DNA of 64,000 nt, from contig NW_005200690.1 of NCBI RefSeq assembly GCF_000372725.1, positions 743,720 through 807,719 of the forward strand, given 5' to 3'. Source of the DNA: Emiliania huxleyi CCMP1516. Its lineage: Eukaryota; Haptophyta; Isochrysidales; Noelaerhabdaceae. The translations under genes were made by a program, and so were the position numbers. How positions within the stretch are numbered: position 1 is the stretch's first letter; each line of letters begins with the position of its first letter. The notes beneath the pieces were generated by a model that worked only from the letters and a program-made list of their open reading frames with translations, made no database searches and was not told the origin of the DNA. Positions 35,277-46,132 of this stretch are shown piece after piece.

Positions 35277-35403
35277 TCTCTCTCAGTGTATGTAGCTCTT
35301 ACGTAAATTTTTTTTGAGAGAGTCGCCATCGCAAAGTCGGCGCCCACAAACTTGGCGTCAACCGGCGAACCGGGCGTGTGCATACACACACACACGGGTG
35401 TAT

Positions 35404-38400
35404 ATGCTGTCGCCCTCCACACTCGTCGTTGCGGCCAATGACGGCCTGGCTTACGCAAAGCATCCATGCGTCGTCCTTATTCTCCTGCTCGGCACCTCCG
35501 CGACGGGAGCCTCCTTCTCGCTCGCGTGCTCGCTGTTTTGTGGCTGGGCGTGGCTGCAGGCTCTGGTGGGCTTCACTCCGTCCCTCTGCCGTGGCGGCGG
35601 TGGCTGTGCTGCCACCATGTTACTTACTTCTGTGCTACTCAGTGCCACCGCGCCGCCGCCTCCGCGCGCGGGGACCCTCTACTTTGAGCTTTCGGCGACG
35701 GCGGACTTCAACATCTCGATCGGCGCGAGCCGAGTAGAGCCTTCGACGCCCCAGCCCGCCCCAGCCGCTCGTAGCTCCACGCCGCGCCTCGCGTGCCCGG
35801 CGGAACGCCAAGTCGGGCATGCTGGTCGGCACATTCTCAACGCCGTCCCGGTTCCACCTCTCCTCCATAGGCGAGGCGGATGGAGTGGCCGGGGGGGAGG
35901 AGTACTCGCCGGTGCTTCTGCTGCCGCAGGGCAGCTACGCGCGCCTCACCATCTCGGCCGTTGACCGCCTCGGCCACTCGCTCGTCAGTCCCGCTACGTT
36001 CGAGCTCGGGCCAGACGATGCCTTCCCGTGGGCAGCGGCTGCCAGGTCACACCCCGCTTGCTGCGACAGCGAGATATGCACGGCCACACCCCGCGGGCGA
36101 CGCGGCTCTCACACATCGCATCCGCCGCCAATCGTAATATGTTGCCCGCCTCGCGCCAGGCTCGCCCTGCCTGGCGCTGCCGCCGCCGCCGACAACACGA
36201 GCCCGGCTGCGAGCTCGAGCGGCGCGACTGGCGGCCTACTGCCCGCGACGGTGCTGCCTGCCGCCAACCGCCGCCGGCTCCGCGAGCCCTACGCCATCGC
36301 CGCCGCCGCCACCGCCGCCTCCACCAACATCGTCAACGCCTCCCAGCCGGCGCCGCCGCTCTCCGCCAACCGCCGACGGCTGCGCGGGCGTGTCATGCGA
36401 GGGATGCTCGGGTCGAGGCCACTCACCCGCGGCGTCGGCTCCTTTGGATCTCCGCACAGAGGTGTCCCCTCCGCGGCGGCGCACGGAACGTCGCCACGCG
36501 GCTCCTTCTCGGCTCCGCACCGCGCCGGCTACGGCGGGCCGCTCCCACCACGCTCGGGAGGCTATGGAGGGCTCGGCGGACACGAAGGCTTCTTCCGGCC
36601 GCCGATGTACCGCTCCGTCTTTGCCGATCCCTTCATCTCGGGCGCGCTGAGATGTAGTTGAGATCTAGCCGAGATGCCCGAGGCGTGGCCGCGGCATCGC
36701 CGTGGAATTGGCGGGGTTTTTCACTGACCTCGGCCCGTCCTCCACTTCAGGCATGGTCGTCGCGCACGTTCTGCGGTCGCCCCACCATCACCACCGCAGC
36801 GGGGGAGGCAGTCTCGGCGGCGTGCCGCCTCCGCCCGGCGTAGCCCCCCCCGAGTACTACTACGGCGCCGCCGCTGTCCCAAACGGCACTCGTCTGAGGG
36901 TCGTGCCGGCGGCACACCACCGTGCGCTTCCAGCACAGGCCGCGGCCGACGCTGGTGGGTCGTCCAGCCCACCCCTCCCGTGCCCCCATCCTCAGCCCCT
37001 CACCGCCACCCGACTCTTGCCCTTGCCCTCTCGGCGTCCGGAACCCCGAAGCAACCCACCACTACCCACAGGCGGCTCCAGCTGCTCCTCGCGCGTCGAG
37101 TGCGGTCTCACCGCCGAGCGGCTGCTGCTGACGCCACACGACCGATACGTCCTCGTCTCGGCCGTGCTACGCCTGCCGCCACCCTCCTCCACCGGCCTCG
37201 CCCCCGGCTGGCCAATAGCATTGCGTGTGCAACATCTGCATTTGGCCGGCGGCGCCACTGCTCCGGGCGGCTTCGCTGCACCGCTGCTTGGGCTGCAGGA
37301 GCCGCGTCCAACGCCCGCTCCGCCGCCGCCCGCTTGTCTTCGCCTCCTCTCCACTTTCCCGTCTCCCTCCTTCGGCGCTCCCTCGACGCACCACCAGCTC
37401 TTGCACCTTCGCTCTGGGACTGCAGGTGTCTCGGCCGGGCTTGCCGAGCGGCCGACAGGTGCTGACCACGTTCCTGTTGCGACTCGCCATCGGAGGCGCA
37501 CTCCCCCCCATCGCGCGCAACGACGGCCCCGAGCCGTGCCCCTCCCGCCGTCCGCCAAGCGTCGCGAGCTTTTGTGTCTGCCTTGTGTAGTGTGGCTGCT
37601 GCTCCTCGCCGCAACGCTGTTTGGCCTCTACCGCGGTAGTCAGCCCTCTTCCACCGCACCGGCTGTCTGTGCCGACGGCGAACTGGTGCAGGCTTGCGCA
37701 GTCCCCGATTCCTGCACCGCCCCTCTCCACTCACTCGCTCACACGCCTGGTCGCCTTCGCCCCTGTGTCCTTCGCCGACGCCGCCAGCACTTCGTGAGGA
37801 GGGGGCCACGGGTGGGGCAGGCGATGGATGGTCGCGGAGGGAGGAGGCCCTTCCCTGCGAGCAGGTTGGCTCGCGGGTGCAGACCGAGTGGACCGTCGAG
37901 GAGGGCGGCGACGGCCAGTGGTACGCCGGCACCGTCGTCGCCCTCTACCCCGGAGGAGGCGCCGCAGTCGAGCACGACGATGGTGAGCTATGGACCGGCG
38001 CGCGGCTCCACCGCCATTATCCGCCGCCCACAACATCTCGCCACCGTCCCCGACATGCCCGCGAGCGTCACCTCACAATCACCGCCGCCACCACCCTTAG
38101 CTCCGAGACCACTAACTACAGCAACAGCGCCCATCGCCGCCACCACGGTGTGTGTGCTGACCGGGGGTGGCCGCCTCCCTCATCCGACGGCGCAGGCAGC
38201 CTCTCGAGCGTGTACACTCTGCGTGGGGAGAGCGACGACGAGGAGCGCGGCTTGGGCGGGCTCCGAGGGCTACCTGTCGCCGCGCCGGTGGCGGCGCACG
38301 GGGGAGGTGCGGGAGCGTACCCCGGTGTGCAGGTTGCCGTGCCGGTAGCCCAAATCCCGACGACGGTGGGCGTGCCGGTCGCGGCTGCGTCTCGCTGTGG

Positions 38401-38431
38401 GCTGCCGCAGGCGGTGGCGCGGCCGGTGTGA
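35404..38431 (+). CDS. Single-pass membrane protein with C-terminal Tudor-like domain
   Basis: Several exons; boundaries are partly resolved. The N-terminal part has strongly hydrophobic stretches (CVVLILLLGTSATGASFSLA, and MLLTSVLLSATAPPPP from an alternative ATG at 35617). A beta-rich ectodomain follows (LYFELSATADFNISIGA; MLVGTFSTPSRFHLSS; YARLTISAVDRLGHSLVSPA). Then Pro/Gly-rich sequence, a GC-donor intron at about 36640 with three 11-nt GAGAT repeats, and VVAHVLRSPHHHH. A clear membrane helix follows: LLCLPCVVWLLLLAATLFGL. After it comes QTEWTVEEGGDGQWYAGTVV, ALYPGGGAAVEHDDGELW, the pattern of a Tudor/SMN-type barrel, probably cytosolic. The tail is Pro/Val-rich. Tudor barrels usually bind methylated residues; their presence on a membrane protein is unusual. 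Confidence 0.5.
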
Positions 38432-38823
38432 AAAGAAAGTGGACGGGCGCAACGCAAAAGTGCGGCGTGTGGAGAGCGATAGTGGATGTAGGGCTCATGG
38501 GGGCGTCGACGTGTAGGCTTGACGTGATGGCTTAAAAGAAAAAAGCCGCGAGGTTCATCATGCCAACAACCTCCGTGCACTGACGGTCGGCCGTCAGAAA
38601 ACACGCCTGCGTGGATCGCGTCACACCAAGTTGGTACTCGAGCAGCGCCGACGGAGGTCAGCGCCGCCGCGAAGTAATGAACAACATGCAGACGAGGCGG
38701 AGCTGATATGGTAGCCGACTTTCTCTCTCCCCGTCCACCGAAGGGGAGTTGGGAGAGAGAGAGATTTTTAGCAATACCAAACAACTCTAACACTCACACG
38801 TCATTTGGGGCCTGGAGCCCTGT
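38432..38823. other. Stretch between convergent units
   Basis: It contains GAGAGAGAGATTTTTAGC near 38755, like the sequence beside other mobile fragments in the window, and the 3' flank of the minus ORF that follows. I see no gene. Confidence 0.35.
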
Positions 38824-39921
38824 TCACGCGCGCGCGAGACGTGCAGACAGGGTTGCCAGGTGAGAGCGAATGGCGCGGTTCACGCCTCGCACAACAGAGA
38901 GAGAGATGCGCTCTGCATGGTGGGACATAAAAGAAAGCGAGTACTTGGGCGAGTAGGCCGTGCGGTCGACGCTGCCGCGCGCGGCTTTGCGCGCGAGGCG
39001 GCGCAGCTTGAGAACGGCGGTGGGCGAGAAGCCGCCGCCGAACGTCTCGTGGAGCAGCAGGTTGAAGTTGTTGCGCTTGACAAAGATCGCGTCGTGGTAG
39101 AAACCGCGATGCGCCTTGACGTAGCCGTGGCCGTTCTTGAGGTCGAAGGGTTGGCCGGGTTGCCCGCGCGCCTTGCAGCCCATGTTTAGGCGGCGGGCCT
39201 TCTCTTCGGTGTTGCCGAAGGCGTAGGAGTGGCCAACGGAGGCGGGCGTGCCGCCGCTCGAGGCGTTGCCAACGCCCGCCGAGGAGGTCTTGAGGAGGGG
39301 CGTCCAGAGCTTGACTTCATTCACCTCATCGCATCCTCCCGGGCCAGCGTGGGGTTCCGCGAGGTCGACCTTGTACCCCTCGTTGTACTGCCGGGTGAGC
39401 TCTGGTTTCTCCTTGTCACCGTGCACGACCGGCGCGTTGGCCGGGGCGCGCATCGCGTCCGCCCAGGCGGCGAGGACGCCGTCGTGGGGCCGCCGGTGGT
39501 GGGCCTTGTTGTAAAGGTAGTCGCCGAAGAAATCGACTGGCATGCCCCGCTCGAGCGCGACCCGAAGGGTGGGAAGCGCCACGGAGAGCCAAAGGCCGAG
39601 CTTCCGCTGGAGCTCGTCCTGGAGGGCGTCGGAGGAGAGGGCGGTGGCGTACGTGCCGTCGACACGGACATCGAGGGCTTTGCCGGCGAAAGGCGTTGAG
39701 GCGGAGACGAAGCGCGAGGCTTCGCGGTTGTTGACGGCGCTGTCTCCGAGGGACGGGTTGTTCTTGACGTGCACGTCCCGCGCCTTGACGAGCTCCTGGT
39801 GCGCGAACCAGTCCTTGTATTCTTGATGGCAGCGAGCACCGCGGCGGCGCGCACCCGGATTTGTTTTGTTGGAGTTGGTACCTAGGTAGTCGCCCGGCTC
39901 CTGATCTTCTCCCAGAACCAC
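38824..39921 (-). mobile_element. Multicopy unclassified ORF with possible PD-(D/E)xK-like core
   Basis: The frame covers about 365 codons. No ATG lies near its left end (the first in-frame Met is in ERGMPVDFFGDY), so the N-terminus is unclear. Recognisable blocks are YKDWFAHQELVKARDVHVKN, VDGTYATALSSDALQDEL, VDLAEPHAGPGGCDEVNEVK plus LW, HGYVKAHRGFYHDAIFVKRN, LLLHETFGGGFSPTAVLKL and SHHAERISLSVVRGVNRA. The D...ExK arrangement in CDEVNEVKLW resembles the metal-binding core of PD-(D/E)xK nucleases, but this is by eye only. A second, partial copy at 35025-35276 shows that the sequence is mobile or amplified. I cannot assign it to a known element class. Confidence 0.55.
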
Positions 39922-40106
39922 CAGCCCGACGGGGGGCTCACTACCGCCGAAGTGACAAGCCGAACAAGCCGAACTGTGCTCTGCGACGCACGCAGATGCT
40001 GACTTCAGTATTTGCCTTTAACCACCACGCCAGACTGCCGCGCCCCGCTCACGGCGAACGAGGTGTACACAGTGCAGTGCTTTTGCCGCGTTCGTCGCGG
40101 CCGGCG

Positions 40107-41982
40107 ATGGCGGTCGATGGCTTTGACGCCGCCTCTTTTGAGACGGACCGATTGGCCAAGGATGCAGACGCGATGGAGGCCATGGCGGCTGAGGAGGCCA
40201 CGTTCGCAAAGCTGCGGACGCCGTGGAAGTGGGCGGTCCGCAGGAGGATCTGGGACATGATGGAGGCCGAGGACTATGCCGAGTGGCCTCGGCCGGTTCA
40301 CCACCGCATCCCCAACTTTGTTGGCGCGGAGGCGGCGGCCATGAGGCTGGCCGATCTGCCGGAGTTCCAGAGCGCAAGCTTGGTCAAGGTGAACCCGGAC
40401 ACGCCTCAGCGGCCTGTGCGCCGCCTCGTGCTCTCGGAGGGCAAGACCCTGCTCACGCCGCAGCCGCGGCTGCGCACCGGCTTCTTCTCGACGCTCAGCG
40501 TGGACGAGAACCTCGAGCCGGGCATGCGGGTGGATCAGCTGACCAACTCCAAGGGCGTGGCGCAGCACGGCACGCAGGTGACGCTCGATGCGCAGTACAC
40601 AGTCGACTTGGTCGTGGTCGGCTCGACGGCGGTGTGCCCGGCCACCGGCGCTCGAGTCGGCAAGGGCGAGGGCTTTGCGGAGCTGGAGTGGGGCATCCTC
40701 TCGGGGCAGGGCAACCTCGACCCGCAGACCACGCTCGTCGTGACGACCGTGCACGACTGCCAGGTGGTGAGCGACATGCCGGCAGGCCAGCTGACCAAGC
40801 ACGACGTCCCCGTCGACGTCATCGTGACGCCCACCCGCGTGCTGCGTGTGGGCCAGGGGCGCGCGCCCAAGCCGAGCGGCGTGATGTGGGACCTCCTCTC
40901 GCCGCAGAAGCTCTCGCAGATCAAGGCGCGCGCTTTCGAGGCTCCTCCCGTCCGCATCGCATGTGTGCACGACAGTCTCCAATGCACGTCCACGACACGT
41001 CCACGACAGGTGCTGCGCGACCTGAAGCGGCGCATCGAGGGGGAGACGGGGATGCCACTGCCTCAGGGGCCGGACGAGACGCTGCCGCCCACAGCTGGCC
41101 GGCAGGGCAGGTCCGGGGGCGGGCGAGGGCGCGGCCGCGGTGGCAGAGGCGCACCCCGCCGCGCCAACGTCGCGCTCGCGCTGAGCGAGGAGGAGAGGCG
41201 GCGAGCCTAGGTCGTGACTCGCGCTCCTGCACTACTAGGGCTACACATACTAGGGCTACACATTCACCGGTACTAGGGCTACACACTCCCATCGCATCCA
41301 GCGTGTGCATTTCGGGGGGGCGATTGCTCACCCGCGCCCGGGCCGCTCTGCATGCCATGGGGCTCCTGTCTCACAGATTGTGTGGTGGAGAGATAACATC
41401 CATGCCCATGTGACTCGTCTGACCTCACCCGCAGGCAGCAGGCCTACGAGGAGGCGTGCCGGCGCGCAGAGGCGCTCGCGGCCGAAGCTAAGGCGGAGAA
41501 GGAGCGCGAGCGCAAGCAGGCGGTCCCTCTCGACGTGCAGGCCTGCCTCTCGGACCAAAGCTCTCAGGCTCCCACGCTCGGCCCCTTCTCGGCTGCGTTC
41601 CGAGGCCGCCCCTCCCTGGGTTGCGCAGGCCGGCAATTGGCTCGCCGGACTGGTGAAGCCGAAGGTGACACCACCGGAAGAACCGGCAGCCGCCGCGACG
41701 GACGGCTTCGGCGCCTCCTTCAAACAAGCGGCCGCAGGCTGGACGGCGCAGGTGGAGCGGCAGAGGCGCATGAATCGAGGCGAGGCGCCGCAGCCGGCCG
41801 ACGCGGGCGGGCGGGCGGACTCCGCGGCGGAGGGGGGGGAGGGCGCGTCGGACGAGGCTCAGCGACGAATCAGCGCGCTCGAGGCCGAGATCAACGCTCT
41901 CAAGCGGCAGCAGCGCATCGAGACCATCGAGGCGGAGATCAGCGCGATGAAGCGGGATGCGGATGGAGCTGGGAGCGGATGA
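40107..41982 (+). CDS. MTHFSD-like protein (5-formyl-THF cyclo-ligase fold) with RGG box and coiled coil
   Basis: Four exons (40107-40925, 41010-41200, 41435-41519, 41629-41982), all joined by GC-AG introns, sum to 1449 nt, 482 residues. WPRPVHHRIPNFVGAEAAAM, then VKVNPDTPQRPVRRLVL and LLTPQPRLRTGFFSTL, match the methenyltetrahydrofolate synthase domain-containing family. AELEWGILSGQ and the strand VVTTVHDCQVV continue the fold. Animal MTHFSD ends in an RNA-recognition motif. Here the tail has an RGG-type stretch (GGGRGRGRGGRGAPRR) and then a coiled coil (RQQAYEEACRRAEALAAEAK; RRISALEAEINALKRQQ). RNA binding through RGG is inferred. A frame-only reading would stop at 41210, but a GC donor at 41201 joins in phase to the coiled-coil exon. 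Confidence 0.82.
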
Positions 41983-42298
41983 TAGAAGCCGCTGAACATG
42001 AATCGACGCCCTGTGTTCCTTCTACTTCTATGTAGAGCGCACGCGGACGCAACATGCGCATGCACACGATCGGATTTGGAACGGGCGGCAGCCGCTTGAT
42101 ATCGATTGCCGATGAGTTTTTCGTATGGAACCCTCTACCAGTAGTATCGGAGTTTTGCGCTATTGAAGAGGTGTGAACGTGAACAGAGTCATACCAATAC
42201 CGTGGCTCGTTACGGCACGCACGGGGGGCCTCCCGGACGTATGACCCTAGTCCAATAAGTCCCACAGAGCACATTTCGATTTTTGACAGAATTAAATC
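41983..42298. other. Left edge of a lower-GC repeat island
   Basis: GC drops sharply relative to the gene on the left. GAGGTGTGAACGTGAAC near 42168 recalls a short piece of repeat R1 in inverse orientation. I see no gene. Confidence 0.35.
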
Positions 42299-43288
42299 GT
42301 GCACTGCCCCCGCACGGTACTATCGATCAGCAAAGTAGCACAGGCGGCACCCGACTCCAAGGATACACTGACGACGCTGAGGATAGCGCATGTCGCTGCG
42401 CTGAAGGGCTCACGCTATAGGGTGCTGGAGGACGGGTACGATGCACTAGCCCCTGCAGTCGGGGGGTTGTTGCCAGCACTGGTAGATGACCTCTCGGAGA
42501 AGAGCCGGAGGGACCTTGGCGCCGGGGTCACGAGGAACTTGCAAGTCGTGGCCGAGGCGGCGACGGGAGCGGTGCAGAGGTGGATCCAGCTCAACGATGA
42601 GGCTACAGCGCGCATAATGAAGAGAGAGGAACACATTGAGTGGCTCAGGAAGCTCTTCGCTGGGTGGAAGGAGGCCCGGCCAGCCTTGAGGGAGTCGCGG
42701 AGGAGGAGGGATAACGGAGGTAACGTGCAGACAGGTCAGCAGCCAGTGGGACGAACGAGGGCCGCGACGGCGGCCCAAGCGGGAGGGAGCGGAGACAGTG
42801 GGCAGCGAGCGAAGTGGGTGAGACTGATGATGCTCCTTCAACTTAGGGAGCGGTTCAGCTGCTGGGCGGGCTTCTCAGGCTGGTGCTCACGCGAAAAGGA
42901 ATCGACGCGATGTACAAAGCATACAACAAGAGGAGAAAGAAGAGGACGGACATCAGTGATGACGAAACAGAAGCTAGCGCAGAAGAGAGCAGGGCAGACC
43001 CGGGGACTGGGGAGCCGGAGCGGACGGCATCGGCCGCCGAGGGAACGTTGGGAAGAGGCACGAGGAGGGCGGCGACCTCAACCGACTATGGAGGACCCGT
43101 CACCAGACGACGCAGAGCAGACGACGGTGAGGCGGAGCAGACGCGCAGGGCGAGACGAGGGAGGGAGCAGGATGTTGCGGAGATCAGCAGGAGGATGTAC
43201 GACGAGATTAGGAGCAGCAGGGACCCGAGGGACCATGTGGAAGACGGCTTCTCTGGTAGGACGGGAACGGGATGATAGTAGGGAGTAG
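42299..43288 (+). CDS. Hypothetical basic protein inside a repeat island
   Basis: An open frame without an upstream ATG. Helical text at the left includes LRIAHVAALKGSRYRVLED, PALVDDLSEKSRRDLG and NDEATARIMKREEHIEWLRK. From about 42883 a second frame becomes more protein-like (LTRKGIDAMYKAYNKRRKK, DISDDETEASAEESRAD), so there is probably an intron near 42820 (GTGGGT...TTAG). Both halves are rich in Arg, Glu and Ser. GC is lower than in neighbouring genes. I do not recognise it; it may belong to a mobile element. Confidence 0.35.
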   Translation: MHCPRTVLSISKVAQAAPDSKDTLTTLRIAHVAALKGSRYRVLEDGYDALAPAVGGLLPALVDDLSEKSRRDLGAGVTRNLQVVAEAATGAVQRWIQLNDEATARIMKREEHIEWLRKLFAGWKEARPALRESRRRRDNGGNVQTGQQPVGRTRAATAAQAGGSGDSGQRAKWVRLMMLLQLRERFSCWAGFSGWCSREKESTRCTKHTTRGERRGRTSVMTKQKLAQKRAGQTRGLGSRSGRHRPPRERWEEARGGRRPQPTMEDPSPDDAEQTTVRRSRRAGRDEGGSRMLRRSAGGCTTRLGAAGTRGTMWKTASLVGRERDDSRE

Positions 43289-43736
43289 AAGAAAGCAAGA
43301 GGAGCCCTGCGCACGCACGACTCCGCAGGAGAAGCCCCTCCCCAGACAAAACACAAGGGAGAGGTGGGTGGGTCACAGAAAACTGCGGCCGCCAGCGACA
43401 GAGCGTCTCGCTGGCGGACGACGAGAGGAACACAAAGGGACGTCCGGACGTCCATCCACTGGGATGAGAATACTGGAGATCTAAGGTCGAATCTGCCGAT
43501 TCCACAGCCGCCCACAGGAGCGCCGCCTCAACGCGGGGTCTCGGCTCTACCGAGCCATGCTAGCTCCAGCCGCAGCCCCACCCGGCCGCCCGAGGGTGTT
43601 CCCGCATGCAGAGAAGACCAATCCTGGGGGAAGTAACCTTCTCTGGTAGGACGGGAACGGGATGATAGTAGGGAGTAGAAGAAAGCAAAGAGGAGCCTTG
43701 CGCACGCACGACTCCGCAGGAGAAGCCCCTCCCGCC
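43252..43736 (+). repeat. Segmental tandem duplication enclosing repeat R2 copy 2 (43372-43640)
   Basis: About 85 nt (TTCTCTGGTAGGACGGGAAC ... CAGGAGAAGCCCCTCCC) occurs at 43252 and again from about 43640, with a few changes. Between them lies the 268-nt R2 sequence also present at 13539-13810 (about 96 percent identical). The second flank copy starts exactly where R2 ends. Confidence 0.8.
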
Positions 43737-43789
43737 CGTGCTTGCGCAGCGCAGCCTCCTCCTCCCTACTCGCAAGCCGGGTAGCACGT

Positions 43790-43985
43790 GTGGTGATTGT
43801 AATGGGTTCCACCCTGTGTGGTGATTATGATGGGTTCCACCCTGTGTGGTGATTGTAATGGGTTCCACCCTGTGTGGTGATTATGATGGGTTCCACCCTG
43901 TGTGGTGATTGTAATGGGTTCCACCCTGTGTGGTGATTATGATGGGTTCCACCCTGTGTGGTGATTATGATGGGTTCCACCCTCT
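43790..43985 (+). repeat. Seven 28-nt tandem repeats
   Basis: The unit TGTGGTGATTRTRATGGGTT plus CCACCCTG is repeated seven times head to tail. Variants alternate between GTAATG and ATGATG. There are no spacers, so it is a minisatellite rather than a CRISPR. It abuts the recombinase frame on its right. Confidence 0.9.
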
Positions 43986-43995
43986 GGAGCACGCC

Positions 43996-44950
43996 TCATG
44001 CGGCCAGTTGTCGCGGAGGCAGCGGCCGCAGTTGGTTGAGCGGGACGCGCGCGTCCTCGTATGGTCGGCCATCGCGCGTCGTGGCAATCGTGAACCGTAC
44101 GATTGCGGTGTGCTTGGAGCATCGCAACACGGTCGCCGCCCAGCCGGCTCCACCGAATTCTTTGCACGCGTACTGCGGCCAGAGGGCGCTTGCGACGAGG
44201 ACCGGTCGCCCCGTGGCGTTTTCGGCGGTGATCGGTCGGGCGTCGATGGGCGAGCTTGGCGCCGCTTCGCGAGTTGGCGGTGGCGCGTTCGCCGCACTGC
44301 CTGCTCCCGCGTCGTTCGCTCCGCGAGGCGTGGCACCCTGTGCTTCAGCGTACGCCGCCCTATCAGCAGCGCACTGCCTCGAGCAGAAGTCGGCCACGTT
44401 TGCCATCCCCTGGTCCATGACTACGTTTGGAACATTGGCGGCCTGGATGTTGCTGACGTCTGCACGTGTGGCTGCCCAAAAGTTCGCTTCGTGAGCGACG
44501 GCACCCGATCGGCGGTAGACGTGTAGTGACGCTTCGCACATCCAGCGGCACATTAGCATGATGACGGCATCCGGGACTCCGCTCCCGCGGCGTGGAGCGC
44601 CGTAGCGAGGCCGGAGCGGTAGGAGTGCCAGGTGTAGATCTTCGCTGCCGCTTCTCCGCAGGCGCGAAGGAGAACGGCTTTGAGGAGCGCGTCGAGGGTC
44701 CGCTTGATCCCTTCGACCTCCTGCGAGCACAAGGCTCACAGGCGCAGTCTGGGTTAGAATCCTTTCCACCTGCGGGGATGAACCCACAGGTCCCATGCTT
44801 CCCGGGCGAACACCCAAGCGCGGGAGTGCTCTCAGCCCTTTTCAGACTGCCGATCACATGGGCACAGCTCGCTTTCGTCACCGTCGCGTTTCCGCAGCAG
44901 GTGCCGTGCATCAATACAGGGCTTGCTGTGGCCTGACTGTACATTGAGCC
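43996..44950 (-). mobile_element. Broken tyrosine-recombinase element (Crypton- or DIRS-like)
   Basis: Minus-strand frames carry the C-terminal catalytic signature of tyrosine recombinases: an H-x-x-R block (WHSYRSGLATAL), the helix AVIMLMCRW, and the tyrosine-bearing CEASLHVYRR. A C-terminal extension contains a barrel-like segment (WAATVLRCSKHTAIVRFTIA). The coding region is not open in one frame; it looks decayed, with at least one or two breaks. No reverse transcriptase is visible nearby, so Crypton and DIRS cannot be separated. The age is uncertain; the intact motifs suggest it is not very old. Confidence 0.6.
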
Positions 44951-46132
44951 ACCATGCCCATCCCCGCGGCTGTGCTCTGCTCGCGGCGAGGTGAGCGCAT
45001 GCTCATTGAGTCGCGATGACGCCTCTGTGCGGCTCGGCTTTGCTTTGGTTCTGAGAGGTTTAGGTGACCGGCCGACGACCCAGTCGATAGCGACCGCCTC
45101 GTGACTGCATCACGCCGAAGCGCTCAGCAACGAGCCGCCCGAGGGTTGCGCCCCGGGTCGGAACAGGGCTTTCGTCCCTGTCGCAGCCGACGGTCTCTGC
45201 CATGCGCCCCTGCCGGAGCCGCATGACGGTTGACCGTTTTCATCAGCCTTGCCTGTTCACCAATGTATGCCATCGTGGAACACATTGGCTAGGTGGGGAC
45301 CGTCGTCCCCGTACCACGTGTCACCACTTGCTCACAAGTGAGTAGCCCGATGAACACGCCGACTAGGAGGTGCCACTGCATCCTGTTGATTCAGGATTCC
45401 CAAAGGTGGCCGCATGCGACTCACCCCGGGGGCCTTGCGACCCCGCAGCCTCCTGTTGCACCCCGGAGTTGGAGGTTCCCAGGCCTCCTCCAGAGTGCGT
45501 GAGTGGCGAGCCGTCCTCGTCCGCGAATAGAGGCGTTGTCTCCCGCTCGTCGTCAGGGCACAAGCCGCTCGAGCGGTCCGCACACCCGCTTGCGGGTTCG
45601 AGTGGCGGGCTGCCGCCTGGCTTCCGCCCTTCACCCGCACGCACAGTAAATGGTGAGATGAGCTCAGATCGGCCGAGATGTGCTCTCCTCCGCCGGAGGG
45701 AGGCAGGAACACTCGAGCCACCGGCGCCTCGTGGAGCGGCCTCGGCGGCTCGCGTGTCGAGTGTGTCGTCCCCCGCGCGCTCCACGCGCGACATCCGAGT
45801 CGCCGCCCGTGAACACGAAGTAGTCCCGTGATGAAGGCTGCACAGCCGCTTATTACGCAGCCTTTTGATAAAGAATCGCACAAGCTTTACCCCGGGCCAA
45901 GGGACAGCCCCCCCCCCCCCACACACACACACACCGGCCTGCCCGCACCGCCTTCCGCCCCTTAGCAGACCGGCCGGGCACGCCTCCCGTGAGCGGGGAG
46001 GAAGCGGGGAGAGGGCTTCTCTCGACATCGCATCGCGGGACTCGCCACGAGCCACGAGGACCCGATACGCGGCAGTGGGGCGGGACCGTGTCAGCCCTTC
46101 ATGCCGCGTGTCCTTCACTTCTTGGGCATGAT
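44951..46132. other. Right part of the repeat island, no recognised gene
   Basis: A minus frame at 45363-45830 (SLRRRRAHLGRSELISPFTV; GLCPDDERETTPLFADEDG) is protein-like and may be an upstream part of the same mobile element. A short C run and CA run lie at 45910-45935. I cannot assign function. Confidence 0.35.

Noticed and set aside
43790-43985. Seven 28-nt repeats resembling a CRISPR array
   Set aside because: Units are head to tail with no unique spacers, the host is a eukaryote, and no cas-like genes are present.
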